In this document: one piece after another, positions 7,391-16,017 of the stretch
Layout: each line of letters begins with the position of its first letter
Numbering within the stretch: position 1 is the stretch's first letter
Source of the DNA: JAKFDK01 sp036676195
Lineage (GTDB): Bacteria > Bacillota > Sulfobacillia > Symbiobacteriales > ZC4RG38
DNA length: 46,622 nt
Assembly (NCBI GenBank): GCA_036676195.1
Contig: JAKFDK010000025.1
Coordinates: 1-46,622 of the forward strand
Reading direction: 5' to 3'
The notes under the pieces: model-generated
Databases searched by the model: none
What the model saw: the letters and a program-made list of their open reading frames with translations, nothing else
What the model was told of the DNA's origin: nothing
Made by a program: the position numbers and the translations under genes

Positions 7391-8434
7391 ATGATGGTTC
7401 GGCCACCTCTTTATGTGGTCTGGGAAGTGACCCTGCGCTGTAACGCCCGGTGTGTGCACTGCTACTCAGCGGCCGGGCCATGGATGACCGCGGCCGCCGA
7501 GCCCACCACCGCCGAGGCCCTGGACATCATTGATCAACTGGCTGATGCCGGCGTACTGGTGCTGGGCTTCTCGGGCGGCGAGGCACTGCTGCGCCCGGAC
7601 TGGCCGCAACTGGTGGGACATGCCCTGCACCGCGGGTTGCGGGTGACCGTTGGGACCAACGGCAGTGTCATCACGGATCCTGTGGCGGCCCAACTGAAGG
7701 AGCTGGGCATCCACAGTGTTACCGTCAGCCTGGACGGCGCCACCGCCGCTGTCCACGAACACATCCGCAAGGTGCCCGGCCTGTTCGACCGCGCCGTGCA
7801 CGGCATTGAGCTCCTGGTCCGGCACGGTGTCCCCGTTATCGTCGGCTTTACTCCCATGCGCCACAACTACGGCGACGCCCGGCCGGTGGTGGAACTGGCC
7901 TGGCGGCTCGGAGCCAGTAAGGTGAATTTATCCGAATTTCTGCCGGTGGGCCGGGGGACCCTCGACCTGGCCCTGACGCCGGCCGAACTGCATGCCGTGC
8001 TGCGCCAGTGGCTGGATCTGGAGCGGGAGTTCCGGGGCCGCATGCGCCTGACCTGGCACGACTGCCGGGTGGCGCTGCTGGTTGAAGAGGCACAGCGCTA
8101 CGCCTATAAGGGATGTGGAGCGGCCGTCACCACCGGCCGCATCATGCTGAACCTGGATGTCACCCCGTGTATTGCCTTGCCCGTCCCGGCCGGCAATCTG
8201 CGGCAACTCCCGTTCCGCCAGATCTGGAACACCGCACCACTGCTGCAGCGGTTGCGGGACCGGGACCAGATCCAGCAGGGGAACTGTGCCGCCTGCCTGC
8301 ACAAATATACCTGCGGCGGATGCCGGGCGGTGGCATACGCGGCCAGCGGCGACCCCTTTGCCGGCGACCCTTACTGTTGGCTGGTCCCGGAGCCGCCGGC
8401 CCCGGCCGGGCCCGGATCCGCCGCCGCACCATAG
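7391..8434 (+). CDS. Radical SAM/SPASM protein A
   Basis: 347 aa. The N-terminal radical SAM barrel has CNARCVHC (Cys17, 21, 24) for the [4Fe-4S] cluster and FSGGEALL as the GGE SAM-contact motif. The C-terminal SPASM-type domain has several Cys, including CAACLHKYTCGGCRAVAY and a final DPYC, so one or two auxiliary clusters are likely. The CGGCRA-x-A pattern is shared with NirJ/AhbC-D haem enzymes and MftC-like peptide modifiers. GGAGGG lies 7 nt before the ATG; a second ATG follows directly. It is 13 nt upstream of the PqqD-like gene. The reaction is unknown. Confidence 0.9.
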   Translation: MMVRPPLYVVWEVTLRCNARCVHCYSAAGPWMTAAAEPTTAEALDIIDQLADAGVLVLGFSGGEALLRPDWPQLVGHALHRGLRVTVGTNGSVITDPVAAQLKELGIHSVTVSLDGATAAVHEHIRKVPGLFDRAVHGIELLVRHGVPVIVGFTPMRHNYGDARPVVELAWRLGASKVNLSEFLPVGRGTLDLALTPAELHAVLRQWLDLEREFRGRMRLTWHDCRVALLVEEAQRYAYKGCGAAVTTGRIMLNLDVTPCIALPVPAGNLRQLPFRQIWNTAPLLQRLRDRDQIQQGNCAACLHKYTCGGCRAVAYAASGDPFAGDPYCWLVPEPPAPAGPGSAAAP

Positions 8435-8447
8435 GGAGGAGTCACCC

Positions 8448-8744
8448 ATGCTGACTATGTTCGACCCGCGCCAGATTCCGACCCTGCGCCAGGATATTAT
8501 CCGGCGGGACGAGGGTAACGGTGAACTGTTATTGTACAACCCGGATACCGATCAACTCCACCTGGTCAAGGGCCTGGGACGCCTGGTCGTTGAGCGCTGT
8601 ACAGGCCGGGATACCCTGGCTGCGATTATCAGCGACCTGTCCGCCAGCCACCAGGAACTGGCCACGCCCTATGGCCAGGCCTGCCTGGGACGATTCGTGC
8701 GGGAACTGCTGGAACGGGATCTGCTGCAGGCGGTGAGCGCATAG
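8448..8744 (+). CDS. PqqD-like protein (RiPP recognition element-like)
   Basis: 98 aa, starting at an ATG after AGGGAGGAG. It reads as a PqqD-type winged-helix fold: a beta-rich N-terminal half with LLLYNPDTDQLHLV near residues 27-40, then helices with a conserved-looking LLERDLL near the end. PqqD-like proteins bind precursor peptides and deliver them to radical SAM enzymes; some act with NirJ/AhbD-like enzymes instead. It sits between two radical SAM genes, 2 nt before the second, so it is probably their shared partner. No Cys cluster motif is present. Confidence 0.75.
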   Translation: MLTMFDPRQIPTLRQDIIRRDEGNGELLLYNPDTDQLHLVKGLGRLVVERCTGRDTLAAIISDLSASHQELATPYGQACLGRFVRELLERDLLQAVSA

Positions 8745-8746
8745 CC

Positions 8747-9766
8747 ATGGTGCAATTCCCGTATCATGCCGTCTACTCCGTGACCAACCGCTGCCCGCTG
8801 GAGTGCGTTCATTGTTCGGCGGCGGCCGGGTCGGCACGGACCGATGAATTGACCACGGCCGAGGCCCTGGATGTGCTCAGCCAGTTGCGCGCCGCCGGCG
8901 TCTTCGACCTGGCTGTCTCCGGCGGCGAGCCATTGCTGCGGCCGGATATCTGGGACCTGCTTCACCACGCTGTGGCCCTGGGCTTTCGGGTGGGGATCGG
9001 CAGCAGCGGGCTGCCGCTGACCCAAGACAACGTCGCCCGGCTCGCTGACAGCGGCGTGCACCGGGTGCAGATCAGCCTGGACGGTCTGGCCGCCACCCAC
9101 GACCGGGTCCGGGGCCATCAGGGGCTGTTTCAGCGGGCCCGGGCGGCAGTGGAGCAGTGTGTGGCGGCCGGCATCCGCACTCATGTCTGTTTTACCCCGC
9201 ACCGGTTGAACCACCACGAACTGGAGTCCGTGGTGCAGCAGGCTGTGGCCTGGGGCGTCAGCTTGATCAATGTTTCTCAGTTTGTCGCTACCGGCCGCGG
9301 CACCCAGGCCCTGAACCTGTCCCCTGGGGAGCAGGAGGATCTGTTCCGGCGCTGGCGGCTTTTGCGGGATCAATACCGGAGCCAGGTGGTTTTTACCTCG
9401 CACCTGGCCCGACGGAGCCTGGTCGATGATGAAGTCAACTGCATGCCGGGCTTCCGGGGCTGTCAGGCCGGACAGGCCTTGTGTGCCATCGACCCGTGCG
9501 GCAACGTCTTCCCGTGTGTCATGCTGCCCACCGCCCTGGGCAACCTGCGCCAACAGCCGTTCCGGGCGATCTGGGGTGAATCACCGCTGGTGCATGCCTT
9601 GCAGGACCGGACCCGCGTCGGCGGCTACTGCGGCGGTTGCCCGCACCTGGAGCGCTGCGGCGGTTGCCGGGCGGCCGCCTACGCACACACCGGCGACCCG
9701 CTGGCGGCCGACCCCGACTGCTGGCTGTTCGCCCCCCCCCCGGCCCGGGCGGGGGGAGACCGATGA
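8747..9766 (+). CDS. Radical SAM/SPASM protein B
   Basis: 339 aa. Radical SAM motif CPLECVHC (Cys16, 20, 23), GGE motif in VSGGEPLL, and a SPASM-type C-terminus with CQAGQALCAIDPCGNVFPCV, CGGCPHLERCGGCRAAAY and DPDC. It is clearly homologous to protein A (both have TTAEALD, SLDG, and CGGCRA near the end) but diverged, so the two probably carry out different steps on one substrate. Its stop overlaps the next gene's start (ATGA), implying coupled translation. The last residues are Pro/Ala/Gly-rich. The product is unknown. Confidence 0.9.
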   Translation: MVQFPYHAVYSVTNRCPLECVHCSAAAGSARTDELTTAEALDVLSQLRAAGVFDLAVSGGEPLLRPDIWDLLHHAVALGFRVGIGSSGLPLTQDNVARLADSGVHRVQISLDGLAATHDRVRGHQGLFQRARAAVEQCVAAGIRTHVCFTPHRLNHHELESVVQQAVAWGVSLINVSQFVATGRGTQALNLSPGEQEDLFRRWRLLRDQYRSQVVFTSHLARRSLVDDEVNCMPGFRGCQAGQALCAIDPCGNVFPCVMLPTALGNLRQQPFRAIWGESPLVHALQDRTRVGGYCGGCPHLERCGGCRAAAYAHTGDPLAADPDCWLFAPPPARAGGDR

Positions 9767-10653
9767 GCACGCCGCCGCTGGGCTGGCAACTGCGTGAGGG
9801 CCTGCTGGCCTTGCGCTACCCCGAACGGGCGGCGCTGTGGGACTGGCAGACCGGGACGGAACAGCCCCTGTCCACCTCGGCTTTTTCCGCCCTGGCCGCC
9901 TGGGTCTGCCGGGGGCCGGAACCGACGCCCGGCCCGGGCGCCGGTCCGGAGCACGACCCGCTGGTACCGGCCGGTGTGCTGAGACCGGTGTGGACCGCCG
10001 ACGGCTGGGTGGATGCCCTTCTGGCCCGCCGGTTGGAACAACTGGCCGATCTGCCCCCTGACGCTCCCACTGCGGCCGCCGCCGTCTATCGGGCCATCCG
10101 TGACGGTCATGCCGCACGCAAGGTCATTCATTTTGACCATTACCAGATGCCGGCGCAACCGGCGACGGCCTGCCGGCGCGTGCACCTGCTGGCTGAAGCC
10201 GCCGGCCCGCAACCGGTGCTGCTGCTGGGGGACGACGACCTGCTCTCCCTGGGGCTGGCCGCCCTGGGCATCCCCACCCACACCGTGGACATTGACGGCC
10301 ACCTGCTCCGATTCATCCGTCAGCTCGCCCCCCAGACTCAGACGCACCATTCCGACCTGACCACCGGCCTGCTCGGCGCCCTGCAGGAGAAATTCGCCGT
10401 CGTCTTCGGTGATCCCATGTCCACCTATCCCGGTGTGCAGGCGTTTGTGGCTTCTGCCCTGTCCGCCCTGGCCCCGGGCGGCATCCTTTTCCTGTGCGGT
10501 CACCCGCGGCTACGGATCATCTTTGAACACCTGCAGAGCACATACCGGCTGCGGTTGCTGGCCTGTCACCGGGACTTCAACGCCTATTACTCCCCCCGCA
10601 CCGTTTCACCGCTGGATGACAGGAAGGACCTTTATGTACTTACCCGTGCTTGA
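9763..10653 (+). CDS. BpsA-like aminopropyltransferase/methyltransferase-fold protein
   Basis: 296 aa. Residues 120-285 match the branched-chain polyamine synthase (BpsA) type of Rossmann fold: HFDHYQMP near 123-130, LLLGDDDLLSLGLA at 153-166, VDID at 175-178, and GDPMSTYPG followed by LSALAPGGILFLCGH. In BpsA the equivalent acidic motifs bind decarboxylated SAM and polyamine. The BpsA DPPYT motif is changed to DPMST, so the substrate may differ. The first 75 residues (WQLREGLLALRYP, then LWDWQTGTEQPLS) resemble a PqqD-like strand pattern. It overlaps the previous gene by 4 nt and the next by 20 nt. Confidence 0.65.
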   Translation: MSTPPLGWQLREGLLALRYPERAALWDWQTGTEQPLSTSAFSALAAWVCRGPEPTPGPGAGPEHDPLVPAGVLRPVWTADGWVDALLARRLEQLADLPPDAPTAAAAVYRAIRDGHAARKVIHFDHYQMPAQPATACRRVHLLAEAAGPQPVLLLGDDDLLSLGLAALGIPTHTVDIDGHLLRFIRQLAPQTQTHHSDLTTGLLGALQEKFAVVFGDPMSTYPGVQAFVASALSALAPGGILFLCGHPRLRIIFEHLQSTYRLRLLACHRDFNAYYSPRTVSPLDDRKDLYVLTRA

Positions 10654-11470
10654 ATCCATCTCGTCCCACCTGGGCTGCCCGCGCTGCCACGGCCCGCTGT
10701 CGCCGGTCCGCCCGGAGCCGGACGGGGTGGGCGGCAGCCTGCATTGCCCGGCCTGCGCCGAACTCTACCCCATCCGGGGCCACGTCCCCGTGCTTCTGCC
10801 CGAACGGGAACTGACGGCTTGCTGCCGGCAGGCCCGGCGACCCCTGGCCGGTATCGGTGCCTGGCTCCGCCACCTGCAAGCCCATACCCTGGCCCGGGTC
10901 CTGTCTGCCCCCGGCGCATCGGACGGACCGCACCAGGACCCCCGGCACATTGAACTGGTCCGGCGCTACCTGCAGTTCCGCAGCGGGCGTCCGCCCGGCC
11001 TGGTGTTGGATGTCGGGGCCGGCGGCGCGGCCCGGCGCAGCCAATTTTCCCAACTGACCTACGTGGCCCTGGACCCGGTAATCCCGGCTGACGGGGCAGC
11101 CGGTGCCGGGGTTATGCGGCTGCAGGCGGCGGCGGAATATGTGCCCCTGCGCAGCCGCGTGGCTGACCGGGTGCTGGCCACTGAGGTGATGCCTTACCTG
11201 CTGGATCCGGCACGGGCGCTGGCGGAGATGGTGCGGGTGCTGCGCCCGGGCGGGCACCTGTTCCTGTTTGCGCCTGCCGAGGTCCCGGCGGCGGCCCGCC
11301 TGGCTTCCCATCTGCCGCCGGACTGGTACCGCCAGCAACTGGCGCATGTTTTTCACCGGCTGGAGATCATGGAAGACAGCGGCTTCCACTACATTTGGGG
11401 ATGGGACCGGCGAACGCAGACGAGCAGGGGGATGAGTGGTGACCAAACAGAAGGTGCACTTTGCTCCTGA
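10634..11470 (+). CDS. Trm112-like zinc ribbon fused to a class I SAM methyltransferase
   Basis: 278 aa. The N-terminal 55 residues form a Trm112-like ribbon, with CPRC at 15-18 and CPAC at 38-41, followed by LYPIRGHVPVLLP. Class I methyltransferase motif I is LVLDVGAGG at 123-131, with ALDPV at the next strand, and LAEMVRVLRPGGHLFLF marks the later strands. The ATG at 10634 is taken because GGAAGG precedes it. It overlaps the upstream gene by 20 nt and the downstream gene by 35 nt, so the genes are probably coupled. The substrate is unknown; its place in the cluster suggests a late methylation. Confidence 0.8.
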   Translation: MYLPVLESISSHLGCPRCHGPLSPVRPEPDGVGGSLHCPACAELYPIRGHVPVLLPERELTACCRQARRPLAGIGAWLRHLQAHTLARVLSAPGASDGPHQDPRHIELVRRYLQFRSGRPPGLVLDVGAGGAARRSQFSQLTYVALDPVIPADGAAGAGVMRLQAAAEYVPLRSRVADRVLATEVMPYLLDPARALAEMVRVLRPGGHLFLFAPAEVPAAARLASHLPPDWYRQQLAHVFHRLEIMEDSGFHYIWGWDRRTQTSRGMSGDQTEGALCS

Positions 11471-12311
11471 TAAGGATACCTGGCACCCATCGGTGCTGCC
11501 CGGGCAGATTGTGGTGGTCTCAACCGTGAATGCTCAGGGGCGGCCCAACCTGGCGCCGAAGAGCTGGATCACCATGGCGGCGTTTGCCGGACCCATGCTG
11601 GCGTTTGGCTGCAATACCGGGCATACCACCTGCCAGAATATCCAGGCGACCGGTACCTTCGTCATCAACATTCCGGCGGAACAGGACGTCGAGCGGACCT
11701 GGGCACTGATTCGTACCTCCGGGGAAGAGCGGATACAGCAGTCCGGGTTTACCCTGATCCCGTCCCAAATGGTGGCACCCCCGCTGGTGGCGGAGTGCCG
11801 GGCTCACCTGGAATGCGAGTTCGACAGTCTGAAACAGTTTGGTGACGAAGTCCTTGTTTTCGGCCGGGTGGTGGCGGCCAGCATCGATGCAAACTGCCTG
11901 GCCGGTGAGCCGGTACAGCAATACTGTGCCCTGCGGCCGATCTTTTTCCTGGAAGACGGCACCTATGGTGCCATCGAGACTGCCAAGCAGATCGGCCGGG
12001 AATGGCCCGCCGATCACCGGCTGTTTGTTGTGCAACTGGGGGCGTTGCCGGAAGAGGACCTGGCCCTGGTGCATGCGCATGTCGCCTTCCTGCAGACCTT
12101 GCGGCACAGCGGGCAGTTGGTGGCCGGCGGCCCCTTCGCCGATGAGCCCGGTGTCGGTGGCTGGTCAGGCACTCTGTCCCCCGGCGAGGACTCCGGCCTG
12201 TATATTCTGAACATAGCATCACCGGCCGAAGCCGAAGAACTGGCCCGGCAGGACCCCCTGGTGCAGGCCGGCGCCTCCTGCCGGGTCAGACCGTGGATGC
12301 GGACGTTTTGA
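11436..12311 (+). CDS. Flavin reductase-like domain fused to a YciI-like domain
   Basis: 291 aa. Residues 1-190 resemble the FMN-binding split-barrel (DIM6/NTAB flavin reductase) family: VVVSTVNAQGRPNLAPKSW, then AFGCNTGHTTCQNI and TFVINIP. Residues 200-291 look like a YciI-like domain, with HVAFLQTLRHSGQLVAGGPF and later EEDSGLYI-like text. Flavin reductases supply reduced flavin or reduce substrates directly. The start is GTG 11436 or GTG 11439, after AGGGGG. It is the last gene before a strong terminator, and its overlap with the methyltransferase places it in the radical SAM operon. Confidence 0.8.
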   Translation: MVTKQKVHFAPDKDTWHPSVLPGQIVVVSTVNAQGRPNLAPKSWITMAAFAGPMLAFGCNTGHTTCQNIQATGTFVINIPAEQDVERTWALIRTSGEERIQQSGFTLIPSQMVAPPLVAECRAHLECEFDSLKQFGDEVLVFGRVVAASIDANCLAGEPVQQYCALRPIFFLEDGTYGAIETAKQIGREWPADHRLFVVQLGALPEEDLALVHAHVAFLQTLRHSGQLVAGGPFADEPGVGGWSGTLSPGEDSGLYILNIASPAEAEELARQDPLVQAGASCRVRPWMRTF

Positions 12312-12316
12312 AAAAA

Positions 12317-12350
12317 GCGCCCCACTGTCCCGGCCAGGGCAGTGGGGCGC
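12317..12350. terminator. Bidirectional intrinsic terminator
   Basis: GCGCCCCACTG pairs with CAGTGGGGCGC around a GC-rich inner stem. A run of six A precedes it on the plus strand, giving six U for the minus-strand pheT transcript, and CTGTTT follows on the plus strand. It ends both the radical SAM operon and pheST. Confidence 0.85.
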
Positions 12351-12377
12351 CTGTTTCATTGGATGGCGGGCAGCGGG

Positions 12378-14954
12378 CTACGACCGCAGTTCGGCGCCCA
12401 GGGTCGCCAGCGCCCGGCGGACCTGGCTGTGGGCCGCCTCGACCTCGGCGTCGGTCAGAGTGCGGTCCGTGGCCCGGTAGGTGATGGAGTAGGCCAGCGA
12501 CCGCTTGCCGGCCGCCACCTGCTCGCCCTGATACAGGTCAAAGAGCCGCACGTCCTCCACCAGATCGCCCCCGGCCGACCGAATCGTCGCCAGCAGCGTG
12601 TCCGCCGGCACGTCCTGACCGATCACCAGGGCCACGTCCCGAAGGGCGGCCGGGAAGCGCGGCACCGGCCGGTACGGCCGGATCTCTACCGTTGCCTCGG
12701 CCAGCACGGCGAAGTCCAGGTTGGCCACATACGTGCGGCCAGACAGATCCCAGGCCGCCTGTACCTCCGGGTGCAACTCCCCGAGCAGGCCGGCCGGGCG
12801 GCCGCCGATTTCCAGGGCGGCGGTGCGGCCAGGATGCAGGAACGCCTCGGTGGCAGGGACCCAGCGATAATCCCGGATCCCCAGGCCGTCGAGCAGGTTT
12901 TCCACCTGCCCCTTCACAGCATAGAAATCAACCGGCCGGGCCGGGGTGCCCCAGCCCTTGGCCTGCATGTTGCCAATGGCCGCCAGCCCGAGGAACCACT
13001 TTTCCGTCGGCAGCACGGCATCCTGCACCGGCCAGTACACCTTGCCGATTTCAAAGACCTTCAGGTCACGCACCTGCCGGTTCACGTTATACTGCAGCAC
13101 ATCGAGCAGGCTGGCGACAATGGTGGTGCGCAGGGTGCTGCGCTCATCGTACAGGGGGTTGGCCAGGGTCAGTGCCTGCCGCCGCCAGTCATCGGCGGGC
13201 AAACGCAGCCGGTCGTAGATCTTGGGGTGCACCAGGCTGTAGGTCATCACCTCATCCAGCCCGGCCCCGGCCAGGATCCGCCGGGCGGCCAGTACCACCT
13301 CCTGCTCCCGCAGGCGACCACCACGGGTGGTGTTGCCCCTGGGCAGGGTGGCCACAATCTCGTCGTACCCCACCTGGCGGGCGATCTCTTCCGCCAGGTC
13401 ATCCTCAATGCCCAGGTCCAGGCGCCGGGTGGGTACCACGGCCAGAATGATCTCGGCCTCGTCGGCTGCCCACTTCTTCACCAGTTCACCGGCCCGGCGG
13501 ATCTCCGCCCGCAGGGCCTCAGCCCAGGCAGCATAGGCGTGCTCATCCTGCGGCACGGGGCTGACCTGATGGGCGGCCGCCCAGACCGGTCCCTCGCCCG
13601 GGTCGGCCAGATCGGTCAGGATCTCCTCGCCTGCCATCATCTTGAATCCCAGGCGTTCCAGCAGGGTCATGGCCTTCTGCATGCCCACCTCCAGGCCCAT
13701 GATGGTGCGCAGGCGCGGCATCCGTCCCGGAATCACCCGCGGCGCATAAGCCCGGGGGTACACGTCGAGAACGCCGGGCACCACCCGGCCGCCGCCCAGT
13801 TCCACCATCAGTTCCATGGCCCGGTCCAGGGTCCGCACCATGCCCGAGGGGTCCACCCCTTTGGTGAAGCGGCTGGCGGCCTCGGAAGGCAGGTTATACC
13901 GGCGGCTGGTCTGCCGGTTGTTGATGTTATGGAACCAGGCCGCCTCCAGGAAGATGGTCGTGGTGGCAGCGGTGACCTCCGACTCGCCACCGCCCATCAC
14001 GCCGGCAATGCCCTGGGGCTTCTCGGCGTCAGCAATGACCAGCACGTTCTCGTCCATCACCCGGCGGTTGCCGTCCAGGGTGGTCATTTCCTCCCCGTTC
14101 CCCGCCCGGCGGGCATTCAGAAGGGAGCCGGCCAACTGGTGGTAGTCATAGGCATGCAGAGGCTGTCCCAGCTCCAGCATGACAAAGTTGGTAATATCCA
14201 CGATGTTGCTGATCGGGCGCATGCCGGCGGCCCGCAGTCGCTTCTGCATCCAGAGCGGAGAGGGCTGTACCTGCACGCCCTCGATCATCCGCCCGGCAAA
14301 GCGCATGCACAGGTCGGGAGCGGCAATGCGCACCTGCATCCGTTCCCGGATGTGCGCACCGGGAGTCTCGGTGATGCGGGGCTGCGGCCAGCGCACCTCC
14401 TGCCCCGTGGCGGCGGCGTATTCCTGAGCCACCCCCACCATGCTCTGGGCGTGGCTGGCGTAGTTAGCCGTCAGGTCCAGTTCCAGCACGGTGTCATCCA
14501 ACCCCAGCAACTCCACGCAGTCGGCACCCGGCGGGGTATCCGGGGGCAGAATCATGATGCCGTCGTGGCCCTCACCGATCCCCAGTTCGTCGGGGGCGCA
14601 GAGCATGCCATGGGACTCCACCCCGCGCAGGTTGGTCACGCCCAGTTCCTTCCCGCCGGCTACAGTGGACCCCGGTACCGCTACCGGCACCCGGTCGCCG
14701 ACCTGTACGTTCTGGGCGCCGGTCACAATCTGCAGGGTCCGCTCGCCGGTATGAACCTGGCAGACCCACAGGGTGTCGGCCTGCGGATGCCTGGCCATCG
14801 CCTCCACCAGGCCTGCCACCACACCGCGTACCCCCTGGTTCAGGGGCCGGATCACCTCGACGGTCAGTCCGGCCGCCGTCAGCCGCCGGGCCACCTCCTG
14901 CGGGCTCTCCGTGACGGTTACATATTCCTTCAGCCAGTTAATTGATACTTGCAT
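12378..14954 (-). CDS. pheT: Phenylalanyl-tRNA synthetase beta subunit
   Basis: 858 aa, full length for a bacterial PheT (about 800). The N-terminus MQVSINWLKEYV is followed by the EMAP/OB tRNA-binding domain (VEAMARHPQADTLWVCQV, TGAQNV). The B3/B4 editing region, the B5 domain and a C-terminal FDX-ACB domain (YRPVPRFPAALRDVALVIG) come next. An insert around residues 440-490 (DPGEGPVWAAAHQVSP) lengthens the protein. It forms the alpha2-beta2 enzyme with PheS, encoded 14 nt upstream, and GGGGGTGA precedes the ATG. It is controlled by the T-box in front of pheS. Confidence 0.97.
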   Translation of the reverse strand: MQVSINWLKEYVTVTESPQEVARRLTAAGLTVEVIRPLNQGVRGVVAGLVEAMARHPQADTLWVCQVHTGERTLQIVTGAQNVQVGDRVPVAVPGSTVAGGKELGVTNLRGVESHGMLCAPDELGIGEGHDGIMILPPDTPPGADCVELLGLDDTVLELDLTANYASHAQSMVGVAQEYAAATGQEVRWPQPRITETPGAHIRERMQVRIAAPDLCMRFAGRMIEGVQVQPSPLWMQKRLRAAGMRPISNIVDITNFVMLELGQPLHAYDYHQLAGSLLNARRAGNGEEMTTLDGNRRVMDENVLVIADAEKPQGIAGVMGGGESEVTAATTTIFLEAAWFHNINNRQTSRRYNLPSEAASRFTKGVDPSGMVRTLDRAMELMVELGGGRVVPGVLDVYPRAYAPRVIPGRMPRLRTIMGLEVGMQKAMTLLERLGFKMMAGEEILTDLADPGEGPVWAAAHQVSPVPQDEHAYAAWAEALRAEIRRAGELVKKWAADEAEIILAVVPTRRLDLGIEDDLAEEIARQVGYDEIVATLPRGNTTRGGRLREQEVVLAARRILAGAGLDEVMTYSLVHPKIYDRLRLPADDWRRQALTLANPLYDERSTLRTTIVASLLDVLQYNVNRQVRDLKVFEIGKVYWPVQDAVLPTEKWFLGLAAIGNMQAKGWGTPARPVDFYAVKGQVENLLDGLGIRDYRWVPATEAFLHPGRTAALEIGGRPAGLLGELHPEVQAAWDLSGRTYVANLDFAVLAEATVEIRPYRPVPRFPAALRDVALVIGQDVPADTLLATIRSAGGDLVEDVRLFDLYQGEQVAAGKRSLAYSITYRATDRTLTDAEVEAAHSQVRRALATLGAELRS

Positions 14955-14968
14955 GCTCCGTCACCCCC

Positions 14969-15994
14969 TTAAAACTGCCGCGCGAAGCGCAGGTCGTTGT
15001 TGAAGAAATAGCGCAGGTCGTCGATCTGGTACATCAGCATGGCCATGCGTTCGATGCCATAACCAAAGGCAAAACCGGTGACCTCCTCCGGGTCGTAGCC
15101 GCCATTGCGCAGCACCACCGGATGCACCATGCCGCTGCCGCCAATCTCGATCCAGCCGCTTTGCTTGCAGACCCGACAACCGCGCTGCTGGCAGAAGGGG
15201 CAGGAAATGTCCATTTCTGCACTGGGCTCGGTGAAGGGGAAATAGGAGGGGCGCAGGCGCACGCCGGCCTTGGGCCCGATCAGACCGCGGGCCATTTCCA
15301 GCAGGGTGCCCTTGAGGTCGCCCAGGGTGATGCCGCGGTCCACCACCAGGCCCTCCACCTGGTGGAACATGGAGGAGTGCGTGGCGTCTTCGAAGTCACG
15401 CCGGAAAACACGGCCGGGCACGATCACCCGTACAGGCAGATCCGGAGCCTTGGCCTGCATATAGCGGATCTGGCAGGGCGAGGTATGGGTGCGCAGCAGA
15501 ACCTCGTCGCTGACAAACAGGCTGTCCTGGGCATCCCGGGCCGGGTGGCCCTTGGGGATGTTCAGGGCCTCAAAGTTGTACCAGTCTGTCTCCACTTCCG
15601 GGCCGACGAATACGTCGTAGCCCATGGAGATGAACAGGTCCTCGATGCGGGTCCGCACCTGGTTCAACAGATGCAGGTGGCCGGTGCCCACCGCCGTGCC
15701 GGGCAGGCTGATGTCAATGCGTTCCGCATCCAGGCGGGCCGCCTGCTCCGCCTGCTTCAACTCTGCCTCCCGCTGCGCCAGAGTGGCTTCAATGGCCCCG
15801 CGCGCCTGGTTGCAGGTGGCTCCGAATGCCTTGCGCTCCTCCGGTGCCAGCTTGCCAATCTGTCCCATTAACAGCGAAAGCTCGGCCTTCTTGCCCAGGT
15901 AGCGCACCCGCAGATCCGCCAGTTCGGCCGTACTCCCGGCCTGACTGATTGCAGCCGATGCTTCCGCCGCAATCAGGGATACCCGCTCGATCAT
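14969..15994 (-). CDS. pheS: Phenylalanyl-tRNA synthetase alpha subunit
   Basis: 341 aa, the usual length. An N-terminal coiled coil for tRNA binding is followed by the class II catalytic core. Motif 2 includes GRVFRRD and motif 3 GFAFGYGIERMAML. CPFCQQRGCRVCKQSGW is the Cys-rich hairpin seen in many Bacillota PheS. It charges tRNA-Phe with phenylalanine in the cytoplasm. The ATG at 15994 has a weak site (GGGGCTGGTGA) upstream. It is the first gene of the pheST operon behind a T-box whose specifier reads UUC. Confidence 0.97.
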   Translation of the reverse strand: MIERVSLIAAEASAAISQAGSTAELADLRVRYLGKKAELSLLMGQIGKLAPEERKAFGATCNQARGAIEATLAQREAELKQAEQAARLDAERIDISLPGTAVGTGHLHLLNQVRTRIEDLFISMGYDVFVGPEVETDWYNFEALNIPKGHPARDAQDSLFVSDEVLLRTHTSPCQIRYMQAKAPDLPVRVIVPGRVFRRDFEDATHSSMFHQVEGLVVDRGITLGDLKGTLLEMARGLIGPKAGVRLRPSYFPFTEPSAEMDISCPFCQQRGCRVCKQSGWIEIGGSGMVHPVVLRNGGYDPEEVTGFAFGYGIERMAMLMYQIDDLRYFFNNDLRFARQF

Positions 15995-16017
15995 TCCGTG
16001 TCACCAGCCCCTGTAAA

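Noticed and set aside
7391..9766. Assignment of the two radical SAM genes to haem (AhbC/AhbD) or haem d1 (NirJ) synthesis
   Set aside because: The CGGCRA pattern is shared, but no ahbA/B, nir or hem gene is in the window and the BpsA-like partner does not fit.
12342..14945. 867-codon open frame on the plus strand opposite pheT
   Set aside because: It is the antisense shadow of a clear PheT. Its translation is rich in His, Gln and Gly, with no domain.
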